NCBI RefSeq assembly: GCF_001661495.1
Contig: NZ_BDDT01000005.1
Coordinates: forward strand, 62,001-126,000
Reading direction: 5' to 3'
Source: Pseudoalteromonas prydzensis
GTDB lineage: Bacteria; Pseudomonadota; Gammaproteobacteria; Enterobacterales; Alteromonadaceae
Length of the DNA stretch: 64,000 bases
Shown one piece after another: positions 29,401 through 36,843 of the stretch. Made by a program: the position numbers and the translations under genes. Each line of letters begins with the position of its first letter. Positions within the stretch are counted from its first letter, which is position 1. The notes beneath the pieces were generated by a model. That model searched no databases, was not told where the DNA came from, and saw only the letters and a program-made list of their open reading frames with translations.

Positions 29401-30674
29401 CGGTAGAAATGGCGACTAGTGAAAATGAATTTATTCATGAACTTCGTCAGTGGCTCAAAAGCAAATTACCGGAATATATGATACCTGCAGCGATCATCAT
29501 ACTTGATGAGTTTCCGCTAACCACCAATGGCAAAATAGATAAAAAGTTGTTACCTCTGCCTGATATGGCGGTCTTTCAGGACAACTATGTGGCACCACAA
29601 AGTGATATTGAGCTGCAGATAGTTGCAATATGGTCGGAACTCCTAAGCATTGATGGCACTAGCATTAGTACTCAAGCAAACTTTTTTGACGTGGGAGGAC
29701 ATTCATTGCTAGCGGTTAAACTTGCTTCTCGATTGAACTCGACATTTGATATGGCTGAGCCGATATTGATTAGAAGTGTTTTTGAGTTTCAACAGATAAG
29801 TGAGCAAGCTGCACTTATTACAGGGGCAATTAAAACAACCAACTCAAGCTATCAAATATCTGAAATATTGAGTAGGGATGTGACCGGACTTGAAACTGTT
29901 TACTTTGTTCCTGGTGTTGCGGCGATGGCGACTACATTTTTGGATATTGCGAAGCAATCGAAAGGTTTGTTCAATGTTAGGGCGTTCAATCATCGTGGGT
30001 TATTACCGGATTCAGCACCATTTGAGAGTATTCGTGAAAACGCAAATTTTTACGTCGAACATCTTTTGCAACAGCAAAGCGAAGGTCCCTATTTTCTTGC
30101 GGGACATTCTTACGGTGGTGCAATCGTGTTGGAAATGGTTCACGAGTTAGCGCGCAGAGGCCATCAGGCAAAACTTATATTGATGGATACATACTTCGAG
30201 CAGTCTGAATGGAGAAAACAAAACAACCTAGAACCGCAAGTATTAACGCAGGAACAATCACCTGAAATAAATGCTGAAACTCGTATAGAGGCTTTAGCGA
30301 TTATGTATCCAACGCTTTCAATGGAGGAGATTGTAGAGCTGGATCTGAGTAATCAAGGAGATCAGGTTTTCTTCGATAGCCTCACGAACTTATTCACAAA
30401 ACAGTCTCGGCTGTTTAGCGAATACAAGCCTTTGCAAGGGCTGAATGTTGAGATCCTAAATTTGGTTGCTTCAGAAAGTGATTCTTTAGCTTTTATTGGG
30501 AGAAAACAAGTCTCTAGTTTAACAAGTGAAAACGTTATTCATAAGGTTATTGAAGGTGATCACTATTCAATGCTGGTGAATTCAGGAAGTAAGGAAATAT
30601 GTTCGATGATTGCCTTATTTATAACGCAAGAGCCGGAATTATTATTGTCTGACACCGAAGGTGTTCGAGATTAA
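26466..30674 (+). CDS. Terminal nonribosomal peptide synthetase docking-C-A-PCP-TE
   Basis: This 1402-aa protein adds the last residue and releases the product. I chose the ATG at 26466 (protein begins MTLFELFKKLS) because the docking domain starts there; a TTG at 26448 is less likely. Residues 1-50 form a TubC-type docking domain (LSLENGELSLSAPKG, IKSHKNELIEHL). The C domain spans about 26680-28000 with HHIAFDGWS. The A domain spans about 28060-29560 with YTSGSTGQPKG and pocket DAQDVGVVNK, closest to the Gln code DAQDLGVVDK. The PCP has VGGHSLL near 29695. The type I thioesterase (about 29890-30640) has GHSYGG (nucleophile Ser), LMDTY and GDHYSML (catalytic His). The TE implies hydrolysis or macrocyclization; the sequence alone does not say which. 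It closes the synthetase operon. Confidence 0.95.
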   Translation: MTLFELFKKLSLARVKLSLENGELSLSAPKGAVPPSLLEVIKSHKNELIEHLKRTKSRASRIVRTERQDKDLIPLSFPQHRMWFIDKLQGGSVNYNTPMAFKVEGKFNVAVAEQALQAIVDRHEILRTIYQETDDGVVQCIEENVVCPFRQVDLRHLEGKKQQDEVNRIIQEDANQDFILNKDVIFRASWLFLGSFQSVLLLNVHHIAFDGWSMGVLIKEFMHFYQSFEADLDSSLPDLPIQYADFALWQNKYLQSDEYKKQLDYWMKQLCEAPIMHSLPLDFKRAAEPSQQGREVKGQMSAEQAVQLMAIGREKGATPFMLVHAVLSLVLSRHSNSADILLGTPVANRTLTELEPLIGYFSNTIVLRTNTENCVTFDDYLKHIKSVNLAAQTHQDVPFEQLVGNLNVVRSSQHNPLFQIMLSMDTNEKDIRAISGLHISSIDRGEVVAKFDLQINVQVTSDGIYFSWIYDKGLFLRETIETMNIHLQRLMSNVIAAPDAAISDLSMLTDTEREFLIHKLNNTTANEYKGEKLLQELFEEQAERSPEKIAVVVGDVQLSYQALNEASNQLAHYLREQGVQTDTLVGVCFEQCPEMLISILGILKAGGAYVALDSKNPPARLRYILEDTGITQVLTQSGVLDGVNLPNSIQVIDLKSMSNLKRLKLYPTLNLGRIGSQNNTNLAYVIYTSGSTGQPKGVMIEHKGLQNLAEEMQAWNLFEPAMDKDKAWGWCASFAFDASLQAVLQVLYGRMVVLLPSAIKLNPEEVANWITQNNIGVMDCTPSLLELWFNAGIADALPNLVIGGEAISEELWTRLRAWQVNGCRAWNVYGPTECTVNTTYCRVAGTQTHIGRPLNNVQVYLLDDKLQLAPYGAVAELYVGGVGLARGYLNQPELTKQRFVKNPFTKNKTARMYRTGDLVRYLPTGNLQFEGRIDDQVKVRGFRIELGEIEQVATLNSQIKSCIVDVCKAAKQIRLYVVPVEMATSENEFIHELRQWLKSKLPEYMIPAAIIILDEFPLTTNGKIDKKLLPLPDMAVFQDNYVAPQSDIELQIVAIWSELLSIDGTSISTQANFFDVGGHSLLAVKLASRLNSTFDMAEPILIRSVFEFQQISEQAALITGAIKTTNSSYQISEILSRDVTGLETVYFVPGVAAMATTFLDIAKQSKGLFNVRAFNHRGLLPDSAPFESIRENANFYVEHLLQQQSEGPYFLAGHSYGGAIVLEMVHELARRGHQAKLILMDTYFEQSEWRKQNNLEPQVLTQEQSPEINAETRIEALAIMYPTLSMEEIVELDLSNQGDQVFFDSLTNLFTKQSRLFSEYKPLQGLNVEILNLVASESDSLAFIGRKQVSSLTSENVIHKVIEGDHYSMLVNSGSKEICSMIALFITQEPELLLSDTEGVRD

Positions 30675-30721
30675 CTGAGTTGACACCACTTTGTGTTTGA
30701 TTCAACTATTTGGAAGTTATT

Positions 30722-32356
30722 ATGTACATGTATTTTATAAAGAAACAAAAATTATTACTTCTTTTCGCTACACTGGTCAGTGGTTGCACTGCATTAATAT
30801 CGGTGTTCTTATTTGCCATGATAGGCCGTGTTGGAGGGGAGGGGATCGCATCGTTTAACTGGATGTATTTTGGCTTGGCTTTGCTTGGTATGTTCGTGTT
30901 ATCTGTTATTTCACCTGCATTTCTATCACGTCTCAGTGCGAATTCGGTTTATGAAGTCAGAATGTCACTTGTACGGAGAATCTTATCTACTAACTATGAT
31001 AAGTTTGAAAAAGTAGGTAGTGAAAAGATTTACAACATACTCATCAATGATGTTAATACCATTTCTACTTCAATATCGGAATTACCGACATTTATCTACA
31101 ATCTTATTTTATTAATCAGCTGTTTCTCTTATTTAGCCTACCTTTCACCTGAGCTATTCGGTGTTTTTTCTGGTGGCATACTCTTGGTTGTATTGATATC
31201 GATGAGTTTGATCCGTCGCTTAAGTCGCTTTGCTAAAGGCATGCGAGATGCAGAAGACGGAGTCATGGAGAGTTATAAAGGAATGCTGCATGGCTTTGCT
31301 CAGCTGCTAATCAACAAACAGCGTAAACGTTATCACTATGCAGAAGTCATTAAGAAAAATGCAGAGCAATTATGTTTATCTGAACAAAAATTTCGCTATG
31401 CTTGGGACATTAATCGTAGCTTTACCGGCATTCAGGTATTAATGATATTGGGAGGTATCATCACTGCAGGCCAATTACTTGGGCAATCCAGTATGATAAT
31501 GTCGTATGTGTTAATCATTACTTATTGTGCAGGACCTTTTGCCGTCGTTTTAAACCTTGCTCAACTGTTTGCACGATCCAATGTTTCATTGAAAAAAATC
31601 GAATTGTTATCTATCTCAAAAGAGCAAACGGAAGAAGAATTATTTCTATACGACAAGGCGCCACAATGGAAGTCTATTCGATTTGTCGATGTCAAATTTG
31701 CCTATGAAAAAGAGGGGACTGAAGTACCTTTCTCATTGAACCCCATAAACTTGGAAATAAACCAAGGTCGTACGCTTTTCATTACTGGCGGAAACGGTAG
31801 TGGTAAATCTACATTCGTAAAACTGTTGCTGGGGTTAATTCATCCAACTTCCGGTCAAATATACATTGACGATGAGTTGATTAGTTATGAGAACATCGAA
31901 AGATATAAGTCATTATTTACAACGGTACTTTCGGATTACTACTTATTTGGCGCTGCGCTCGATGCTAGTGGAAATGTGGTTGAAAATGAACACATTATCC
32001 CTCTTTTAAAACGATTTGAACTGGATAATAAAGTTGATGTTTCCGAAGATGGTTTTTCCTCTACGAAATTGTCTCAGGGGCAGCGTAAGCGTTTAGCACT
32101 AATTTCATCAATTACAGAAAACAGAGAGATTATTGTGCTCGATGAATGGGCTGCAGAACAAGATCCGCATTTTAGAAAAGTATTTTATGAAGATATTATT
32201 CCCTGGCTGCAAGAGAAGGGGAAAACCATTATCGCGGTTACCCATGATGATCGTTATTTTCATCAGGCCGATATTAATATTAAGTTTGAAACTGGATCAG
32301 TGACAAAACTTGAGTCTATTGAGGGACAACCTCAAGGCATATTAAGTATTGTGTAA
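30722..32356 (+). CDS. Cyclic-peptide-type ABC exporter (PvdE/SyrD-like)
   Basis: This 544-aa fused permease-ATPase sits 47 bases after the terminal NRPS gene. The ATG at 30722 is preceded by GGAAG at 30712-30716. The N-terminal half holds about six membrane segments (for example LLLFATLVSGCTALISVFLF and LALLGMFVLSVISPAFL). The C-terminal half is an ABC ATPase with Walker A GGNGSGKST, signature LSQGQRKRL and Walker B VLDEWAAEQDP. The DEWAAEQDP form and the length of about 545 aa are typical of the pyoverdine/syringomycin exporter family, which moves peptide precursors to the periplasm. It probably exports the peptide made by the upstream synthetases. Family call is firm; cargo is inferred from context. 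Confidence 0.92.
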   Translation: MYMYFIKKQKLLLLFATLVSGCTALISVFLFAMIGRVGGEGIASFNWMYFGLALLGMFVLSVISPAFLSRLSANSVYEVRMSLVRRILSTNYDKFEKVGSEKIYNILINDVNTISTSISELPTFIYNLILLISCFSYLAYLSPELFGVFSGGILLVVLISMSLIRRLSRFAKGMRDAEDGVMESYKGMLHGFAQLLINKQRKRYHYAEVIKKNAEQLCLSEQKFRYAWDINRSFTGIQVLMILGGIITAGQLLGQSSMIMSYVLIITYCAGPFAVVLNLAQLFARSNVSLKKIELLSISKEQTEEELFLYDKAPQWKSIRFVDVKFAYEKEGTEVPFSLNPINLEINQGRTLFITGGNGSGKSTFVKLLLGLIHPTSGQIYIDDELISYENIERYKSLFTTVLSDYYLFGAALDASGNVVENEHIIPLLKRFELDNKVDVSEDGFSSTKLSQGQRKRLALISSITENREIIVLDEWAAEQDPHFRKVFYEDIIPWLQEKGKTIIAVTHDDRYFHQADINIKFETGSVTKLESIEGQPQGILSIV

Positions 32357-32565
32357 CGTTGTTGGCATGTGAGCAGAATATGGTCGTTGCTTTACTTCTT
32401 ATTTCCAATAGCATGGCCACTCAAATTATTGATAGATGGCTTCCAGAAAAAAGCATCGTGATGAAATTAGGTGATGTCTGCTGGGTGTAAAAACAAAAGT
32501 AAAATAGGAAAAGGCCCAAAGAGCGGGCAGCATTTGAAATACAATATGGAACGAGGGATATAACA

Positions 32566-33285
32566 ATGGAAAAATTGAACAATTTCTACAAGCTTGCACT
32601 CGCATGTTTATCATTAAATGCGATGGCGGCGGTTGAAGTAGATCTTTGTGATCTAAATACTAAATATCAATATCAATGGACGGAGTCTGTTGTAGGGGTT
32701 TACAACGCAGATCAATCTTTTGCTATTAAAGATGGTGTGGACTTGTTAGTTAACGAACTTGCACAACCCTTATCCGCTGCGCAACAGCAGCAAGTACGGC
32801 AGTTAGATCTGCAACTGCGTACGGGCCTGAATAGTATGATAAAGATCGAACGCATCTCTTTAGAAATGCGCTTACTTGGTAGCGTAAGTTCTTTACTCTC
32901 AGATAGGGGACGTCATCCTGTTGATGCGAAAGCATTGGATCTATTAACTAACACGACTCTAGCTAAACTTGATGATTATTTTAGTGCTGTAAATGGGCAA
33001 TTTAACGCAAGTGACATTGGTAAGTTTAGTGATGGATTAGAGCAAGTCTTTACTCATGAGTTGTCACTTATTCTGAGTCAATTTGATCATGGTACGAGCA
33101 ATGGATATGACTATCAAAAATTGCTCGGTGAACGTCAACGAATTCTTGGCAAAAGTAACGAAGCTTTGGCCAAAAGCCTACGGAAAAACATCAAGGCTTT
33201 GGATGGAACAGAGAGAGCATTGACAGAACAAATTCTTGCGTTAAAACCATTTCAATTGGCAATTATTGAGCGCATCAAATTATAG
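32566..33285 (+). CDS. DUF2884 (YggN-like) putative periplasmic protein
   Basis: This 239-aa protein has a likely signal peptide (positive start MEKLNNFYK, hydrophobic LALACLSL, cleavage near AMA-A). The mature part resembles E. coli YggN/DUF2884: a short region like FAIKDG...LSAAQQQQVRQLDLQLRTGL, followed by long amphipathic helices. GAGGGA precedes the ATG by about 8 bases. It lies 209 bases after the exporter gene and in the same direction, so it may be the last gene of the synthetase operon or have its own promoter. Its molecular function is unknown, and I see no catalytic motif. The DUF assignment is by recall of sequence pattern and is moderately sure. Confidence 0.65.
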   Translation: MEKLNNFYKLALACLSLNAMAAVEVDLCDLNTKYQYQWTESVVGVYNADQSFAIKDGVDLLVNELAQPLSAAQQQQVRQLDLQLRTGLNSMIKIERISLEMRLLGSVSSLLSDRGRHPVDAKALDLLTNTTLAKLDDYFSAVNGQFNASDIGKFSDGLEQVFTHELSLILSQFDHGTSNGYDYQKLLGERQRILGKSNEALAKSLRKNIKALDGTERALTEQILALKPFQLAIIERIKL

Positions 33286-33467
33286 AGCAATATGGGCTAT
33301 GGATGGCTGATTTTTTTATGATTTGTACACAGCAAGTAGGGCTTTATATCAATTTGGATTATAGGGTGAAGTCGCCCTGAAAAGGGAGCTCTCCTTAAGC
33401 GCACTATTTATGTAAATAAGAATAGTTTTTCGTAATAAATTCAATTGTTGAAAATTGAGGTTAAAAA

Positions 33468-34346
33468 ATGAGTTTTACCGTTTTAGACAAATTACCCAAG
33501 AAGGAAAAGCCAAAAGATGTCCCTATTTTGTATGCGCATGAATTGTCGGATCAAGAATTTTGGAACGAATATGTTGCATATAATCGCCCATGTTTAATAA
33601 AGGGAGCGGTGAATCATTGGCCAGCTTCAAAGAAATGGCAGAATACAAGTTACCTGAAGCGCATTAGTGGTAAGAACAATATTGCTGTTTATCCCCATGT
33701 GAATGTAAATGGCGAAGGTAAGATGAAGCAAGGGATTATTAGGTGTAACTTCGAGCAGGGTATTGACCTTTTGCATTCAAACGAACATGAAGTCGTTAGC
33801 ATGCCTGGAGTCACCTTTGGTGATGTCGGTACATTCTCTGAGTTGAATGCCGATATTGCAACATTTCCTTTTATGAGCAAACTTCCAAAACCGTTGGGTT
33901 ATCCTAAAAATCGTTTTTTCATTTATCGAAATGCCAGTACCGGATGGCATAACCATCCGATGGACGAGACTCTGATGTGTCAGATCGTTGGTTCCAAAAG
34001 GGTAGGGTTAATGGAAAGCAACAATGGTTCTTATCATGATTTTAAAAAGATTTGTGCAGAAGATGACTACGTTGAGGCAGCAAGTTTAGATGATTTTGCT
34101 GAAAAAATGAGCCTGTATGTGGTCGAAGTAGAAGAAAGCGATGCACTTTATATCTCTCCTCATTGCTGGCACGCTGTGGATCCTATCGGCAATGACTTTG
34201 GGATTACGCTGGCCAAATGCTTTCGTTCACCATTACACAAAATTGGCAGTCTGCGCTACCCGGCGACGAGAGAGTTATGGGTTAGTGCAATGCTACGACT
34301 AAGCCGAAATACGGTAGTTATTCCCTTATTGGGATGTAAACGTTAG
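33468..34346 (+). CDS. Cupin-like/JmjC-type oxygenase-fold protein (Cupin_8 group)
   Basis: This 292-aa protein has the layout of the FIH/JmjC-like cupin family. An N-terminal NRPCLIKGAVNHWPASKKW motif (the usual P..i.g....WpA..kW) is followed by a cupin core with TGWHNHPMDET, then QIVGSKRVGLME, and a distal His in ISPHCWHAVDP. The metal site is not a textbook HxD: several His and one Asp cluster in WHNHPMDE, so exact ligands are unclear. Members act as Fe/2-oxoglutarate hydroxylases on proteins or small molecules. GAGG at 33457-33460 supports the ATG. It lies next to a second cupin gene at the end of the biosynthetic region. A tailoring role is possible but only inferred. Confidence 0.75.
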   Translation: MSFTVLDKLPKKEKPKDVPILYAHELSDQEFWNEYVAYNRPCLIKGAVNHWPASKKWQNTSYLKRISGKNNIAVYPHVNVNGEGKMKQGIIRCNFEQGIDLLHSNEHEVVSMPGVTFGDVGTFSELNADIATFPFMSKLPKPLGYPKNRFFIYRNASTGWHNHPMDETLMCQIVGSKRVGLMESNNGSYHDFKKICAEDDYVEAASLDDFAEKMSLYVVEVEESDALYISPHCWHAVDPIGNDFGITLAKCFRSPLHKIGSLRYPATRELWVSAMLRLSRNTVVIPLLGCKR

Positions 34347-34479
34347 CGGTACAGCTTGTATGGCGTATTCGACGTATTGTGCAGTAACGAGTGAGCAATA
34401 AGCTTAGCGGCTTTTACCGCCAATAGATGGATCATACCCCTTTGCTAATTATTAATAAAAATATATGAATGGAGTAAAA

Positions 34480-35406
34480 ATGAATAATCAAAATAATGCT
34501 TTGAATGAATTGGACATGCAACGGATATCTGCGTTGCTTTATCCTTTATCTATTGAGGAATTTATGCGTGATAAATGGCCTGGAAATTTTCAATGTTCCA
34601 CAGGGCCTGTAGAACGCTTGGCCGAATTGATCGAACACCCTGATTTTAACAGTATCGATACTTTAGTGAGAGCGCCTGGTATCGGAGATATTCGCGCCGA
34701 TTTTACTCGTGTGCAAAGACAGAGTCGATTAGTTACTCCGGAACATGCTGTGGAGTTGTATCATTCTGGGTGCACCATCTATACGAACAACTTTGCCAGT
34801 GACGTTATTCAAAGTTGGAAAAAAACTCTGGATACAGCATTTGGCCTGATACCGGGCCGGGCGCAAGTGAATGCATTTGCATCAACATCGGGCACAGGTT
34901 TGCCTTGGCATTGGGATTCCCAAGAAATTTTCATTGTTCAGGTGAAAGGTAAAAAACGCTGGCACGTAGCACCAAACGAAGATATCGATTGGCCTACGTT
35001 GGGTGGCCGACCTGGCGCTGAATCGCGTGCAGATATTAAGCATCAATTTAGGACGCCAGGAAAGCCTGTTGCGGAGCCTAAAGAATGGGATACGGTTGAT
35101 CTTGAGCCTGGTTCCGTTATGTTTTTGCCCCGTGGTTATTGGCACAGAACTGAAAATATTGACAGTAGCATTCATATCGTTCTTCAAGTTAACCTTATGA
35201 ATTGGAGAGATGTATTTTTGTATTTGCTTGAAAATATCCCTGCATTCCATTCAGCTGAGTGGCGAAAGCCGACACTTGCATTAACACCGGACAAATTGAT
35301 GACAGATGGGCTACAAGAATTTCAAGCCAGATGTGGTTTATTCAATGCCATAGCAACGCCACAAGGGTTGGCTGAATTAGCTCAGTTATATTCAAGCAAT
35401 CGTTAA
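34480..35406 (+). CDS. JmjC domain-containing cupin (Cupin_4, ribosomal-oxygenase-like fold)
   Basis: This 308-aa protein has a JmjC core with LPWHWDSQEIFIVQVKGKKRW, in which HWD gives the HxD iron ligands, and a downstream LPRGYWHRTEN with the distal His. This is the pattern of the YcfD/RoxA and NO66-like Cupin_4 family, though it is shorter than those and lacks an obvious C-terminal winged-helix extension. I chose the ATG at 34480, which has GGAG about 6 bases upstream, over one at 34465. The gene ends just before a large inverted repeat and faces the converging sensor-kinase gene. Family members hydroxylate Arg or His of ribosomal proteins. Here the context suggests action on the peptide or its synthetase, which is inference. 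Confidence 0.82.
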   Translation: MNNQNNALNELDMQRISALLYPLSIEEFMRDKWPGNFQCSTGPVERLAELIEHPDFNSIDTLVRAPGIGDIRADFTRVQRQSRLVTPEHAVELYHSGCTIYTNNFASDVIQSWKKTLDTAFGLIPGRAQVNAFASTSGTGLPWHWDSQEIFIVQVKGKKRWHVAPNEDIDWPTLGGRPGAESRADIKHQFRTPGKPVAEPKEWDTVDLEPGSVMFLPRGYWHRTENIDSSIHIVLQVNLMNWRDVFLYLLENIPAFHSAEWRKPTLALTPDKLMTDGLQEFQARCGLFNAIATPQGLAELAQLYSSNR

Positions 35407-35417
35407 GGGATAGTATT

Positions 35418-35483
35418 TAACCTGAGCTTAGGATAATAAACTTGGTAGTGTTATAGCATGGTCATTATCCCAAGTTCAGGTTA
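35418..35483. terminator. Long inverted repeat between convergent genes, likely bidirectional terminator
   Basis: The arms at 35418-35437 and 35464-35483 are complementary at 18 of 20 positions and enclose a 26-base loop. They lie between the end of the plus-strand cupin gene and the end of the minus-strand histidine kinase gene. One of the two non-matching positions becomes a G-U wobble in RNA. There is no strong T-run, so a processed stem or a miniature repetitive element is an alternative. Confidence 0.6.
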
Positions 35484-35553
35484 TTTAAGGCTAACCGTAT
35501 TGATTGTCATATCGAAATTGGTGAGAAAGCTCTTTAACTTAAGTTGATAGTTA

Positions 35554-36843
35554 TTACTCGTGGTTTAATTCGGCGGTTGTTGGCAATCGAATACTCGCTA
35601 TGGCGCCTTGATTGTTCACTCTATTGGTAAGAGTGAGTTGCCCGCCGTGTTGTTCGATTATGTTTTGGCATAGCGGCAGTCCAATACCTTGCCCATCGGG
35701 TTTGGTGGTATAAAAAGGAATAAATAGATTTTCCGGATTTTGAATGCCGGTCCCACTATCTGTAAATTCAATAACGACCTGATTGGATCTCAGGTAAGAG
35801 GTAATTGTTAAATGGCATTGATCGTCATTTGCTTGTTTGGCATTGACAATAAGGTTAATAAAAACCTGCTCTAACAAAACAGGATCGGCAACAACAGAGG
35901 CAACTTGAAGATTAAGCTCAAACGATAGAGGTTCATTCAGTGATAGCTGTGTTTGAATAAAAGATTTTAAATCAATTTGTTGTCTATTGATGGTGAGTGG
36001 CTTAAATATTTTGCTGTACTGAGCCACAAAAGTATTAAGGTTTTTACTTCTGTCTACGATAACACTAAGGATTTCCTTGTCATTTTCATCTTTACTGTCT
36101 CTTTCTAGTAATTGAGCCAGTGATTGTATCGGCGTTAACGAGTTTTTAATTTCATGACTGAGTACTCTAACCAGCTGTTGCCATGACTCTTTTTGCATTC
36201 GCCTCAGTTCTTTACTGATATCGGTAAAGATCAGTAAGGTGTGCTCTCCGAACTCATCATGGTAACGACCCGAGCGAATGCTATAGTTGTTGTTCAGCTC
36301 GGTTGCATTGAACTTCCAGCCTTGCTCGGTTTTCAATAGCTGTAGATGTGAAGCTGGCATTAAATTAATTAATGACCATTCTTTACCTAACCACAGCGAA
36401 AGTGCATTGTTACCATCTTTGATGCGCATGTCTCCATCGAGTATTACTATGGGGCTATCTAGTTGCTGAATAAGCGCAAAAGACAGTAAGTTTTGTTTTT
36501 TATAGAGCAGGCTTTTTTTTCTCAAGGTTTGCGATAAGTCTTCTATTTCTTTAAAAACCTTTCCAGAAATACCGAGCGAGTAGGGGCTAATGCTTTTAAC
36601 CGAATAATCATTTTCTTTAATGGCATCGAGAGCGGTCAGGATCTGATGGTAAGGCGTGAGTAGCGCTTTTTGAATTTTGAATGTCATTAATACCTGTATT
36701 GGTACCAATACTGAAATGACTGAAAGCACCAGTAATACAGAGTGGCTTAACAGCCATATATTACCGGAAATTAGCAGCAGAATGAGACCGTGCACAAATA
36801 GCATCAGCAGGGTAAAGGCTCGCTCCTGGCTGTGAGTTCTCAT
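35554..36843 (-). CDS. Sensor histidine kinase (NtrB/NtrY-like)
   Basis: This 429-aa kinase has two closely spaced N-terminal membrane segments (about residues 10-30 and 33-55) with almost no periplasmic loop, then a PAS-like region. The dimerization/phosphoacceptor box is VLSHEIKNSLTPIQSL, with the His near residue 229. The ATP-binding domain has N-box INLIVNAKQAND, G1 DSGTGI and G2 GQGIGLPLC. The gene overlaps the 3' end of the response regulator gene by 4 bases (ATGA), indicating translational coupling, so it is its cognate kinase. With so little extracytoplasmic sequence it probably senses a membrane or cytoplasmic signal. The neighbouring efflux genes suggest envelope stress or the peptide itself, which is inferred. 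Confidence 0.93.
   Translation of the reverse strand: MRTHSQERAFTLLMLFVHGLILLLISGNIWLLSHSVLLVLSVISVLVPIQVLMTFKIQKALLTPYHQILTALDAIKENDYSVKSISPYSLGISGKVFKEIEDLSQTLRKKSLLYKKQNLLSFALIQQLDSPIVILDGDMRIKDGNNALSLWLGKEWSLINLMPASHLQLLKTEQGWKFNATELNNNYSIRSGRYHDEFGEHTLLIFTDISKELRRMQKESWQQLVRVLSHEIKNSLTPIQSLAQLLERDSKDENDKEILSVIVDRSKNLNTFVAQYSKIFKPLTINRQQIDLKSFIQTQLSLNEPLSFELNLQVASVVADPVLLEQVFINLIVNAKQANDDQCHLTITSYLRSNQVVIEFTDSGTGIQNPENLFIPFYTTKPDGQGIGLPLCQNIIEQHGGQLTLTNRVNNQGAIASIRLPTTAELNHE

Noticed and set aside
33382..33396. Short palindrome AAGGGAGCTCTCCTT upstream of the first cupin gene
   Set aside because: Imperfect (13 of 15), single copy and without a matching regulator nearby; too weak to call an operator.
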